From: SVTX01 sp045632305 | Lineage (GTDB): Bacteria; Bacillota; Clostridia; Oscillospirales; CAG-272 | Reading direction: 5' to 3' | Length of the DNA: 29,334 nt | Assembly: GCA_045632305.1 (NCBI GenBank) | Contig: JAZQWL010000008.1 | Span: 1 to 29,334 of the forward strand | Shown: positions 6,663-15,392 of the stretch, in pieces | Layout: each line of letters opens with the position of its first letter | Numbering within the stretch: position 1 is the first letter of the stretch | The notes under the pieces: model-generated | Told to the model about the DNA's origin: nothing | What the model saw: the letters and a program-made list of their open reading frames with translations, nothing else | Databases searched by the model: none | Translations under genes and position numbers: made by a program

Positions 6663-9600
6663 TTATTCAGCTAAAAGCTTAAGGATCTGCGCGTGAACGT
6701 CGTAAACCTTCTGGTCGTCGCGTGTGAACGTAACGGTGCTGCTTACGATGTTGTTAACCATTTCCATTGCCTTTGCTTCGCCATACTTTTCTTCAAGCAT
6801 GCAGAGAAGCTCGTAGTCCTCGATACCGTCTCTCATATTCATGAATCTGATGGACGGAATGGGATCTACCTGACCGTAAATACCGCCGGGGTAAAGAAGG
6901 ATACCGTCGCCGGGGCCTGTTACAGACCAGGGGTAAGACATAACCGTGGTGGTCTTTGAGGTAGTCGCGTAATAATCCTCTCTCCAATAGAGCCAACCCG
7001 TCTGACCGAGCTTATAGGATGTCCAGAACATCGTTCTTGCTTCCGTACCGTCGTTGAAGAGGAGAATGTTCTGATAGGGGGAATCCCACTGCGGCTCGCA
7101 CGCTACGTAGCCCCAGATCTCGTCACCCTCTGCCTGATACTTACGCATACGCTCGAAGAATTCTCCGTAAACCGCATCGTAGCTTGCGTCCTGCATATAA
7201 CGGCATCCTGCGGTACTTGAAAGACCTCTCGGAGTTGATCCCGTGTAGGTGTATACCCATACGGTAACGTAATTCGAAAGGAATTCAACCATATCGCGGG
7301 AGCTTGTGATCTCGGCTTCGTACTTTGCAAAGAACGCTCTTGCCGCATCGGTAGTGAGCGCTGCCTTGATAGTGTTCCAGCTGAGATTCATCGTTCCGTT
7401 CTGCTGAATGTTGGGGTAAGAGGAAAGATTCTTGAGGTTGGGGTTTCTCTCAAACGGAATAAGAAGTCTGTAATCGTTCCATCCCCAGCTCTGAAGCATC
7501 TTTGCTTCCTCTGCAACACCGAGTATCGAGAGGATACCGTATTGGTCGAAGTGGGAGGTGGACGTTCCGTTTTCAAGCGTTATAGGTCTCCACTGATTTC
7601 TCGGAACACCCGGCTCGTCCTGTCCGTAGTAAACGAACTTGGACTTGAGTACGGGATCGTTCTTCCACTTGTTGTAGAGATCCTTGTTAGCTCTGATAGT
7701 TGTAACTCTGGGGTTGTAGCACCATTCTGCTCCGAAATAGGAGTCGTATGCCCAGCCGCCCCATGCGGGTGTCATGCGGTAATCAAGCATAAAGTTTGCC
7801 AAAGCAACGATAGCGTCCTGGCTTCTTATACCGTAGTGATTGTTTATAGTTTCGTAGTTTGAATACCACATACCGATGTAGGTATCAAGCGCGGGCTCAT
7901 CGTTGAGCACCACGTCGTAAACGTAGGTGTATACGTTTGCCTTCTTGATGCATTTACCTGTTTCGGCGTCGTAGATCTCGATAGTGGACACGTACTGACC
8001 GGGACGGGAGTTCTTTAAGGTTTTCGCCTGAACGGTAAATCCGCGAATCGCTGCCTTGGGAGTTCCGCTAAAGGAGTATGGGCCGATCGGTACCCAAGTA
8101 CCGTATTGATAATTGCCTCCCTCGTCATCTCCGTAGCCGCCCTTGATATAGGACTCGTAAGGAACTACCGCGTCGGGATATACGCCGACAACCTTTTGAC
8201 CGTTTAAGTCCTTATGTCCTTCGTATAAGCCCTTGTCGGTAAGTAAGGAATCTCTTATGTAGAACTCAACGCCAAGCTCGGTTTCAAGCGTCTCGCCGTA
8301 TTCGTTCTTAAAGTCGGAGATATTTATTGTAACCTTCTTGTTCTGCGGATGGTAGAGGTAGAAATGGCATCCTTCAATCTCATTTCTCGCCATCTGTATT
8401 GTGTAGCTGGAATTTGTGGAATTGATCTTCGATGTATCGTATCTCGACATCTTTTCCGTGAGGTGGTCGAACCACATCTTGAGATTTGCATCATCGTACG
8501 GAGCGGTAGCGGTTTCCTTGTTCGTTACGGGATCGTGCTTTGATACGGTATTAAGCAAATTGTATTTTCCTGCGGGCTCCTTGATTTTTACAGTGTAGGA
8601 TGCAAACTGATAGAGCGCGCCGGTGTCGTTGTCCTTAAGATAGAAGTGAATGTTGTCTCCGTTATTCAAGGTCGAGGTTCCGAGCTGGAATACGTATGCA
8701 ACGTAGGACGAATAGCCCTCGCTTGTGCAGACGCCCTTGATTGCGGAATCGTCGGGTCTTGTGACCTTGTAGCACGCCCAGGTTACAAGCTCCTCGTTTC
8801 TGCGCCATACAAGACTGCAGTTCGAAATGCTTGTGGGGACCCATCCTCTGAAATAGTAGATGGAATCCGAGCTGTCAAGCGTTGCCACGCTTCCCGTTAC
8901 CTTTGACTTGTAATCTGTACCGCTTGCCTCAGCGCCTAAAAATACCGAGTCGAGTCTGACCGTGCCAACCTTGGCGGTCTCATTGTTCTTTATTACCTTG
9001 AATTCGCCAAAGCAATAGATAAGTCCGTTTGCGTTATCCTTTACAAGCAGGTGGATCGTATCGCCCGAGGTAAAGGAAATCCACGGAAGAGTATACGTAA
9101 ATCTCGAAGCGTTTCTGTAGCCCTGAGAGTTTGCGGCATCCAGAACGGCAGGATCGGCGCCGTTTGAAGCGGTGATCTTAGTTTCCGAGTAGCTCCACCA
9201 ACGGAGGTCATCAGAGCCGATGCTCCATCCGAGGGTGTAATCGTTTGCATCTATTCCAACCCAACCGCTGATATCAAAGTATCCGTTTTGCGGCTGTGCG
9301 AGAGTAATTACCTTGCCGTGTGCAAAGCCGCCCGCAAAATAGTTTGTGCTTGTATTTCCCTGGGGATTGAAGCAGTCTATAGAGATAGAGCCCGCGATAT
9401 TTGCGGCGTCGTTATACGCAACGTATCCGCAAGAGCCGCAATGGAAATATTCATAGGGGGAATGCTCCGTTCTGTTTACCGGCTTGTCGGCGGGAGAATC
9501 AACGGGGGGAGGAGTTGTCTGATCCGCCTTACCACATCTCGAGCAAGTGCCGTTTACATAGTTATGACCGAGCGCATTACCTTCGGTCGCCTGACATCTT

Positions 9601-10838
9601 GAGCAAGTCTTGGGAGTTGTACAATCCGCATTACTCCAAGCGTGACCGAGCGCATTGCCTTCTGTTGTCTGACATCTTGAGCAAGTCTTGGGTGTATCAC
9701 AGTCCGCATTGCTCCAAGCGTGACCGAGTGCATTACCTTCGGTTGCTTGACATCTTGAGCAAGTCTTGGGAGTTGTACAATCCGCATTGTTCCAAGTGTG
9801 TCCGAGCGCATTGCCTTCGGTTGCGTGACATCTTGAGCATGTCTTGGGTGTATAACAATCCGCGTTGATCCAAGTGTGTCCGAGCGCATTACCTTCGGTC
9901 GCCTGACATCTTGAGCAAGTCTTGGGTGTATCGCAGTCCGCATCACTCCAAGCGTGTCCGAGCGCACTTCCCTCGGTTATGTGACATCTTGAGCAAGTCT
10001 TGGAAGTTGTGCAATCGGCTTCCTTCCAGGAGTGACCGAGAGCGGGAATGGATTTCTGTTCTATAAGGATCTCTTCGCAGTCCGTACACTTCTTACCTTC
10101 TGTAAGACCTGTGCCTGTACACGTTTCTGCAACTGCATCAAGCTTTACCGTGTTTGTGTGCGTGCAGCTTACGTTTCTTACAAAACCGCAATTATTACAT
10201 TCTTCGTCGCTGTCATTATCGTATTTGTGTCCGTTGGCGGGAATAGTTGTCTGCGCCAATATTACGGCGTTACAACGTCCGCAGTGCGATCCTTCCGTAA
10301 GACCCGTTTCAGTACAGTTGGGCTTCACGGCGGCATCTGTCACCGCCAAATGTCCGAGCGCATCGCCGTCAGTCGCCTGACATCTTGAGCAGGTCTTGGG
10401 AGTGTCACAGTCTGCGTCGCTCCAATTGTGTCCAAGCGCACCGCCTTCGGTTGTATGGCATTTTGAACACGTCTTGGGAGTATCGCAATCAGCGTCATCC
10501 CAGTCGTGAGCGCATGCGGTAGTACCTTCCTCAGTAGTATCCTCTTCGGTAGTATCTTCCTCGGTAGTATCCTCCTCGGTAGTATCCTCTTCGGTAGTAT
10601 TTTCCTCAATAGGAGGTTCTGTTGTTTCGTCTGTGGTATCTTCCGTCGGTTCGTCCGTAGGAGCATCCGTCGGCGCATCTGTGGGAGCATCTGTAGTCAC
10701 ATCTGAAGTTGCATCGGTTACTGTGGAGGGATCGCCCGAAGTGGTTACATCTTCGTGGATCGGCTCTCTGTTGCACGACGAAAGTATCATAACAAATACT
10801 ATCAGAAGCGCTACGATTTGAAAGAAATTTTTCTTCAT
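6663..10838 (-). CDS. large surface lipoprotein with CxxC repeats and a DUF4091 / GH123-like domain
   Basis: A 1391-residue protein. The ATG at 10838 has an AAGGAGAG ribosome binding site, preferred over an in-frame codon at 10880. Residues 1-22 form a lipoprotein signal with an LSSC lipobox. A Thr/Glu/Pro/Asp-rich wall-spanning linker follows to about residue 110, with a TTEED pentapeptide repeated about six times. Eight 26-residue CxxC units (ALGH-W-ADC-TPKTCSRC) follow, six of them in tandem at residues 270-425. Two similar beta-type domains lie at about 450-750. The C-terminal 600 residues resemble DUF4091/GH123: YGQDEPGVPR has an Asp1074-Glu1075 pair placed like the catalytic pair of GH123 N-acetylgalactosaminidases, and the end reads MRDGIEDYELL. 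Inferred role: outward-facing glycan binding and hydrolysis. Substrate unknown. Confidence 0.8.
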   Translation of the reverse strand: MKKNFFQIVALLIVFVMILSSCNREPIHEDVTTSGDPSTVTDATSDVTTDAPTDAPTDAPTDEPTEDTTDETTEPPIEENTTEEDTTEEDTTEEDTTEEDTTEEGTTACAHDWDDADCDTPKTCSKCHTTEGGALGHNWSDADCDTPKTCSRCQATDGDALGHLAVTDAAVKPNCTETGLTEGSHCGRCNAVILAQTTIPANGHKYDNDSDEECNNCGFVRNVSCTHTNTVKLDAVAETCTGTGLTEGKKCTDCEEILIEQKSIPALGHSWKEADCTTSKTCSRCHITEGSALGHAWSDADCDTPKTCSRCQATEGNALGHTWINADCYTPKTCSRCHATEGNALGHTWNNADCTTPKTCSRCQATEGNALGHAWSNADCDTPKTCSRCQTTEGNALGHAWSNADCTTPKTCSRCQATEGNALGHNYVNGTCSRCGKADQTTPPPVDSPADKPVNRTEHSPYEYFHCGSCGYVAYNDAANIAGSISIDCFNPQGNTSTNYFAGGFAHGKVITLAQPQNGYFDISGWVGIDANDYTLGWSIGSDDLRWWSYSETKITASNGADPAVLDAANSQGYRNASRFTYTLPWISFTSGDTIHLLVKDNANGLIYCFGEFKVIKNNETAKVGTVRLDSVFLGAEASGTDYKSKVTGSVATLDSSDSIYYFRGWVPTSISNCSLVWRRNEELVTWACYKVTRPDDSAIKGVCTSEGYSSYVAYVFQLGTSTLNNGDNIHFYLKDNDTGALYQFASYTVKIKEPAGKYNLLNTVSKHDPVTNKETATAPYDDANLKMWFDHLTEKMSRYDTSKINSTNSSYTIQMARNEIEGCHFYLYHPQNKKVTINISDFKNEYGETLETELGVEFYIRDSLLTDKGLYEGHKDLNGQKVVGVYPDAVVPYESYIKGGYGDDEGGNYQYGTWVPIGPYSFSGTPKAAIRGFTVQAKTLKNSRPGQYVSTIEIYDAETGKCIKKANVYTYVYDVVLNDEPALDTYIGMWYSNYETINNHYGIRSQDAIVALANFMLDYRMTPAWGGWAYDSYFGAEWCYNPRVTTIRANKDLYNKWKNDPVLKSKFVYYGQDEPGVPRNQWRPITLENGTSTSHFDQYGILSILGVAEEAKMLQSWGWNDYRLLIPFERNPNLKNLSSYPNIQQNGTMNLSWNTIKAALTTDAARAFFAKYEAEITSSRDMVEFLSNYVTVWVYTYTGSTPRGLSSTAGCRYMQDASYDAVYGEFFERMRKYQAEGDEIWGYVACEPQWDSPYQNILLFNDGTEARTMFWTSYKLGQTGWLYWREDYYATTSKTTTVMSYPWSVTGPGDGILLYPGGIYGQVDPIPSIRFMNMRDGIEDYELLCMLEEKYGEAKAMEMVNNIVSSTVTFTRDDQKVYDVHAQILKLLAE
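9564..10031 (-). repeat. six tandem 78-bp repeats inside the lipoprotein gene
   Basis: Six consecutive 26-codon units encoding variants of W-ADC-TPKTCSRC-ATEGNALGH. Copies differ mainly at synonymous positions and at two or three variable residues, so copy number could change by recombination. Each unit carries one CxxC pair plus an upstream Cys. Confidence 0.85.
10519..10608 (-). repeat. 15-bp tandem repeat encoding TTEED
   Basis: About six 15-bp units (GGTAGTATCCTCTTC-like on the plus strand) encode the acidic threonine-rich linker that follows the lipoprotein signal. Confidence 0.8.
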
Positions 10839-10896
10839 ATTCTCTCCTTGGTGATTTTTGAAATTTGTGCAAAAAAGCAAATATTAATCTATTATA

Positions 10897-10925
10897 ATTA
10901 TAACATAATTATTTTGATATGTCTA
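10897..10925 (-). promoter_or_regulatory. promoter of the first DUF4091 lipoprotein gene
   Basis: On the minus strand TAGACA (10920-10925), a 17-base spacer ending in TGT, and TATAAT (10897-10902). The ATG at 10838 follows after about 50 bases of leader. Confidence 0.7.
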
Positions 10926-10975
10926 TAATAAATAACACTAAAATGAACGCCGCTTATTTGTGTAGATTTAATAAC

Positions 10976-11006
10976 AAAAAAGCATAGGGCCCGTAAGCCC
11001 TATGCT
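10976..11006 (-). terminator. terminator of the second DUF4091 lipoprotein gene
   Basis: AGCATAGGGC (10981-10990) and GCCCTATGCT (10997-11006) form a perfect 10-bp stem. On the minus strand the T-run TTTTTTG follows. It starts just past the stop codon at 11014. Confidence 0.85.
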
Positions 11007-11013
11007 GATTTTA

Positions 11014-13686
11014 TTATTTATTAAGCTCTGCTTCAAGAATCTGGAGAAGCTGTGTGCGTGTATCGTGAAGAACCTGATCGTCTTCTGTGTATGTGATTAC
11101 GCTTGTTGCAACGAAGCTTGCGAAATCCTTTGCATATTCCTCACCCTTGATTTCCTTGAGCATTGTGAGAAGCTCGTAGTCCTCGATACCGTCGCGGAGG
11201 CCCATTGCACGGAGAGAAGGAATGGGATCGATCTGTCCGTAAATCGAGCCGGGATAGAAGAGAAGACCGTCACCTGCGCCCTCCTTCGGGAAGGGATTTC
11301 TCATAAGATAGTTGTCGGATGCAGGTGAGCTTCCGGAATAGTCATAGTTGGAAATGTGCCAGTAAAGGAAGCCCGTTACGTCCTCCTGGAAGCAGGTCCA
11401 CATCATAGTCTGGGGCTCTGTTCCGTCGCAGAAGAGGAGGAGATTCTGGTAGGGTGCTGTGTGCTTGGGGTTACAAGCAACGTAAGCCCACTTTTCGTGG
11501 CCTTCTTCTTCAACAAGCTGATCAAGACGCTCGAAGAATTCACCGTATTTTGCATCCTGCGCTTCGGTCTGGAGGTAGAAGCAGCCCGTGTAATACTGAC
11601 CTACTTCTCTGGGTGTGAACGCGAAGAGAATGGGAACCCATACGTTTACGTACTTGGACATGAAGGAAACCATATCGCCTGCGGCTTCCATTTCAGGTCT
11701 GTACTTGTTTACAAGATTGATAGCCGCCTGATTGCCCTGCAATGCTTCAATTACCTTATCCCAGGAAATGTTGATCGTTGTTCCAAGCTCAATACCGGGA
11801 TATACTGAAAGGTTTTCAAGCACGCCGTTTCTTTCAAACGGAACGAGGCGTCTGTAATCTGTCCAGCCCCAGTTTTCGAGCATCTTGGTCTGTTCAGCAA
11901 CGCCCATGATCGTGAGAATACCGTAAATGTCAAGACAACCGATGGTCGTTCCGTCGGAAAGCATGATCTCGCGGCCAAAGCCACGGGGTACACCGGGCTC
12001 GTCCTCGCCGTAGTAGTACATCTTTTCCTTGATAATAGGATCGTTCTTCCACTTATCATAGTATGCCTTTGTGTGAACGCGAACCGTAGTTACTCTGGGG
12101 TTGTAGAGCCACTCAAGGTTTCCGTCAGGACAGAGGAGATAGTCGAGATCCCATCCGGATACGGAGGGAGTAAGACGGTAATCAAGCATGAAATCGTAGA
12201 GAGAAATCATCGCCTCTCCCTGCTGATTGCCGGGATAGTGAACACCGTACGTGCCGCCCCATACGTTAAATACCGTATCAAGCGCGGGCTCGTCGGAAAG
12301 AGTTACGTTGTATACGTAAGTGTAAACGTCAGCCATCTTGATGCACTCGCCACTTTCTGCGTCGAAGATCTCAAGTGTTGCCTTATAAAGACCGGGCTTG
12401 GAATTCTTGTCGGTCTTTGCCTGAATTACAAAGCCGTGAGAGGTGTCCTTCGTAACGTCCTTGTAAGTGTGGGGGCCAACCGTTACCCAAGGGCCGTCCT
12501 CGTAGTAACCGCCGCTTGTCTTTGTAATGTAAGAATCGTAAGGAATAACCGCATCGGGATATACAAGCTCTGCGGCAAATCCCTTGAAGGTAACGTAACC
12601 GTCTTCGATGTAGAATTCAACGCCAAGCTGTGTTTCAAGCGTGTCGCCGTTATCGTTTGTAAAGTCGGTGAGGTTAAAGGTGAGCTTTCTGGTTGTGGGA
12701 GAATGGAGGAAGAACTGACATGCCTCGATTTCATTCTTTGCCATCTGGATAGTGTAGCTCGACATACCCGTGGGCTTGATAGTATATCTTGTAACTCGCT
12801 CGGTTGCATGGTCAAACCAAAGCTTGAGAGAGGTGTCCTCGGAGGGAGCGGTTACGGGCTTGTGCTCAACCTTGTTTTCGGGCTCGATCTTGATATTTTC
12901 ACTGTATCCGAGAGCATACTTTGAAAGATCGGAGAAAAGAAGAATATCGTTCGAGTTGTACGTAAGAGCGATAGAGCTGATGTACCAGGTGTTATTCTTT
13001 CTGATATCGTCGATAAGCTTCATGGAAATAGTGTCCACGTTGCCTTCGGTATTAAGTGTAATGAGTCCGTTTGCGGAGTAGATAATTCTCTGGAACTCAC
13101 CCGTTTCTCCCTTACGAACCATGAACATAATATTCTGTACGCCATTGCCCTTGACGGGAGTAACGCCGGAATTTATCATAAGCTGCTCGTAATCGAAAAT
13201 AACCTTAGCGTTGGATTTCTTTTTACAGGAAACCTTGAGCACGGTCTTACCGTCAACCTCTGCCAAAGAGAGCTCAAGACCTGTTCCAAGACCGGAGAAG
13301 TATTTTTCGAGATACATACCGGGGCTGAAGATCACCTGCTTTGAGCTTTCGGGAGTTGCAAGAGATTCGGGAGCTCTTGTGGGCTCCTCTGTGGGCTGCT
13401 CACTGCCACCGCCCGTTGTCTCGTCGTTGCCCGTGGGCTGTTCGGTGGGTTTTTCGGTGGGCTGCTCGCCGCCTGTTGTTTCGTCGTTGCCCGTGGGCTG
13501 CTCGGTGGTTTCGCCGTCCTGTGTGGGGGCTTCGGTCGTGCCGTTGTTTTCGGTGGGGCTTTCAAGCGCGCCTGTTGTTGAGTCCGTAGTTACCTGATTC
13601 TGATCTCCAAAATTCTGCGCGCAGGAGGGGAGGATCATCATGAGGACCAATGCAAGACAGATAATTTTAATGAATGATTTTTTCAT
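11014..13686 (-). CDS. DUF4091 / GH123-like lipoprotein, 890 aa
   Basis: Residues 1-22 (MKKSFIKIICLALVLMMIL then PSC) are a lipoprotein signal with Cys22. A linker rich in Thr, Glu, Pro and Gly runs to about residue 110, with the unit QPTGNDETTGG repeated. An N-terminal beta-type domain lies near 115-265. A domain shared with the neighbour at 6663 follows, including SSYTIQMA(R/K)NEIE, YYGEDEPGVPR with Asp562-Glu563 as the candidate catalytic pair, and a C-terminal LRDGIEDYELL. It is clearly a paralog of the 6663-10838 protein but lacks its CxxC repeats. The ribosome binding site is AAAGGAA. No strong terminator separates it from the upstream pyrophosphatase-like gene, so its promoter is uncertain. 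Carbohydrate hydrolysis at the cell surface is inferred. Confidence 0.8.
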   Translation of the reverse strand: MKKSFIKIICLALVLMMILPSCAQNFGDQNQVTTDSTTGALESPTENNGTTEAPTQDGETTEQPTGNDETTGGEQPTEKPTEQPTGNDETTGGGSEQPTEEPTRAPESLATPESSKQVIFSPGMYLEKYFSGLGTGLELSLAEVDGKTVLKVSCKKKSNAKVIFDYEQLMINSGVTPVKGNGVQNIMFMVRKGETGEFQRIIYSANGLITLNTEGNVDTISMKLIDDIRKNNTWYISSIALTYNSNDILLFSDLSKYALGYSENIKIEPENKVEHKPVTAPSEDTSLKLWFDHATERVTRYTIKPTGMSSYTIQMAKNEIEACQFFLHSPTTRKLTFNLTDFTNDNGDTLETQLGVEFYIEDGYVTFKGFAAELVYPDAVIPYDSYITKTSGGYYEDGPWVTVGPHTYKDVTKDTSHGFVIQAKTDKNSKPGLYKATLEIFDAESGECIKMADVYTYVYNVTLSDEPALDTVFNVWGGTYGVHYPGNQQGEAMISLYDFMLDYRLTPSVSGWDLDYLLCPDGNLEWLYNPRVTTVRVHTKAYYDKWKNDPIIKEKMYYYGEDEPGVPRGFGREIMLSDGTTIGCLDIYGILTIMGVAEQTKMLENWGWTDYRRLVPFERNGVLENLSVYPGIELGTTINISWDKVIEALQGNQAAINLVNKYRPEMEAAGDMVSFMSKYVNVWVPILFAFTPREVGQYYTGCFYLQTEAQDAKYGEFFERLDQLVEEEGHEKWAYVACNPKHTAPYQNLLLFCDGTEPQTMMWTCFQEDVTGFLYWHISNYDYSGSSPASDNYLMRNPFPKEGAGDGLLFYPGSIYGQIDPIPSLRAMGLRDGIEDYELLTMLKEIKGEEYAKDFASFVATSVITYTEDDQVLHDTRTQLLQILEAELNK

Positions 13687-13782
13687 GAACAGTTCCTTTC
13701 ATAAAAATGTGTTGTGCGTTTTTGAATGCGCGGGGCATTCGATTCGTTGTGAGTGTATACGTAAAAAATTAAATTCTAAAAA

Positions 13783-14154
13783 TCAATCTTTGCGTACTTC
13801 AATTTCGGAGTTATAATACTGCTCCTGAAATCTTACCGCATCCTCGATTTCTTCCTTTGTAAACTTCATACCTACGGGCGCGCCTACGAGCTTATCCTCA
13901 ATATCGTTGTGTCTGTGTACGATACCGATGATCTCGCAGGTGTAGCTCTCCACGGGTGTGTGAACGCCGAGAAGGTAAACGTCAAGCTCTTCGTCGTCGC
14001 CACCGAGCACACCGGGGATGTACCCGTAGTTGATGTTATAAACAAGATTATATTTTTCTTTTTTGTGAACGTAGCCGATAGGACGGTCGATTCCTATATT
14101 CACCACCCTGCCGAGATACGACTTGACTTGCGCCTTTCTTTCTTCAAAGGTCAT
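13783..14154 (-). CDS. short inorganic pyrophosphatase-like protein, 123 aa
   Basis: The segment IGYVH, then YNLVYNINYGYIPG, then GGDDEELDVYLLGV (residues 26-64) follows the order of family I inorganic pyrophosphatases: a substrate-binding strand, the NYGYIP motif and the metal-binding Asp motif. In the Asp motif the usual D-G-D-P-x-D reads D-D-E-E-L-D, so one metal-binding Asp is Glu. The protein is about 50 residues shorter than the true enzyme encoded at 27149. It may hydrolyse pyrophosphate weakly or another phosphoanhydride. Its ATG overlaps the tyrS stop (ATGA), so it is translationally coupled to tyrS; removing pyrophosphate beside two aminoacyl-tRNA synthetases would make sense, but this is inference. 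Confidence 0.7.
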   Translation of the reverse strand: MTFEERKAQVKSYLGRVVNIGIDRPIGYVHKKEKYNLVYNINYGYIPGVLGGDDEELDVYLLGVHTPVESYTCEIIGIVHRHNDIEDKLVGAPVGMKFTKEEIEDAVRFQEQYYNSEIEVRKD

Positions 14155-15371
14155 CAGAAGCTTACCTTCATAAAGGACTTCTTGCCCTTCTTTACGAGAA
14201 TGCTTTCCTTGAGCTTTTCTACAGAATAGAATGTCTTGATGTCGGCAACCTTTTCACCGTCAACAGAAACACCGCCCTGCTGAACTGCCTGTCTTGCCTC
14301 ACTCTTGGACTTTACAAGACCGCTCTTAACTAAAACTGTAAGAATGTCAACGTTACCGTCAACAAAGTCGGATTCTTCAAGAGTTACTGTGGGAACGTCG
14401 GCGCCGGGGCCTGCACCGAAGAGTGCCTTAGCACCCGCTTCTGCCTTGTCAGCTTCTTCCTTGCCGTGAACGAGAGCGGTAAGCTCGTATGCGAGAATTT
14501 CCTTAGCTCTGTTGAGCTGAGCGCCTTCCCATGCGTCCATTTCGTTGATCTGCTCGATGGGGAGGAAAGTAAGCATTCTGATGCACTTGAGAACGTCAGC
14601 GTCGGCTACGTTTCTCCAGTACTGATAGAAGTCAAAGGGAGAAGTCTTATTAGGATCGAGCCAAACTGCACCGGACGGAGTCTTACCCATCTTCTTGCCT
14701 TCGGAGTTAAGAAGAAGTGTAATTGTCATAGCGTGTGCATCCTTACCAAGCTAACGGCGCATCAGGGGTATAAGGCCGAGGATGTTGCTCCACTGGTCGT
14801 CGCCGCCGAACTGCATGTTACAGCCGTACTTCTGGAAGAGGTGATAGAAGTCGTAGGACTGCATAATCATGTAGTTGAATTCAAGGAAGGAGAGGCCCTT
14901 CTCCATTCTCTGCTTGTGGCATTCAGCAGAGAGCAGTCTGTTTACGGAGAAGCAAGCGCCAACCTCACGGAGTACGTTTACGTAGTTGAGGTCAAGAAGC
15001 CAATCCGCGTTGTTTACCATAATTGCCTTGTCGTCGCCAAATTCGATGAATCTTTCCATCTGACGCTTGAAGCATTCGCAGTTGTGAGCGATAGTTTCGG
15101 TTGTCATCATCTGACGCATATCCGTTCTGCCGGAGGGGTCGCCTACCATTGCAGTGCCGCCACCGATAAGAACTACGGGACGGTTGCCCGCCATCTGAAG
15201 ACGCTTCATTAAGCAGAGCGCCATGAAGTGACCTACGTGGAGGGAGTCAGCCGTAGGGTCAAAGCCAATGTAGAAGGTTGCCTTGCCCTCGTTTATCATA
15301 TTTTTGATTTCGTCCTCGTTTGTTACCTGCGCGATAAGTCCGCGAGCGACGAGTTCTTCGTAAATTTTCAT
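14154..15371 (-). CDS. tyrS: tyrosyl-tRNA synthetase interrupted by an in-frame TAG codon
   Basis: Translation from the ATG at 15371 (AGAGG ribosome binding site) gives a normal class I TyrRS start: FYIGFDPTADSLHVGH (HIGH motif H45-x2-H48), then GGDDQWSNILG near residue 190. Codon 207 is TAG (14751-14753). The same frame continues without shift as LGKDAHAMTITLLLN, KMGKT (the KMSKS equivalent, residues 227-231), an anticodon-binding helical region and a C-terminal S4 domain (about 340-405). Total length with the stop read through is 405, normal for the family. The TAG lies in a loop where relatives have RR-x-LGKDA; one base change from AAG or CAG would make it. An ATG at 14729 with AAGGA 10 bases upstream could restart translation and give a second chain of 191 residues. 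It may be a nonsense mutation, a sequence error, readthrough or a two-chain enzyme. Confidence 0.85.
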
Positions 15372-15392
15372 TTTTATTACCTCTGGGAGTTA

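Noticed and set aside
12073..12924. 283-codon open frame on the plus strand
   Set aside because: Antisense to the DUF4091 lipoprotein gene; codon bias of that gene leaves the opposite strand open.
13724..13740. Terminator between the pyrophosphatase-like gene and the second DUF4091 gene
   Set aside because: GAATGC/GCATTC is only 6 bp and has an A-run rather than a T-run after it on the minus strand.
14729..14760. Frameshift in tyrS
   Set aside because: The two halves are in the same frame; only the TAG codon separates them.
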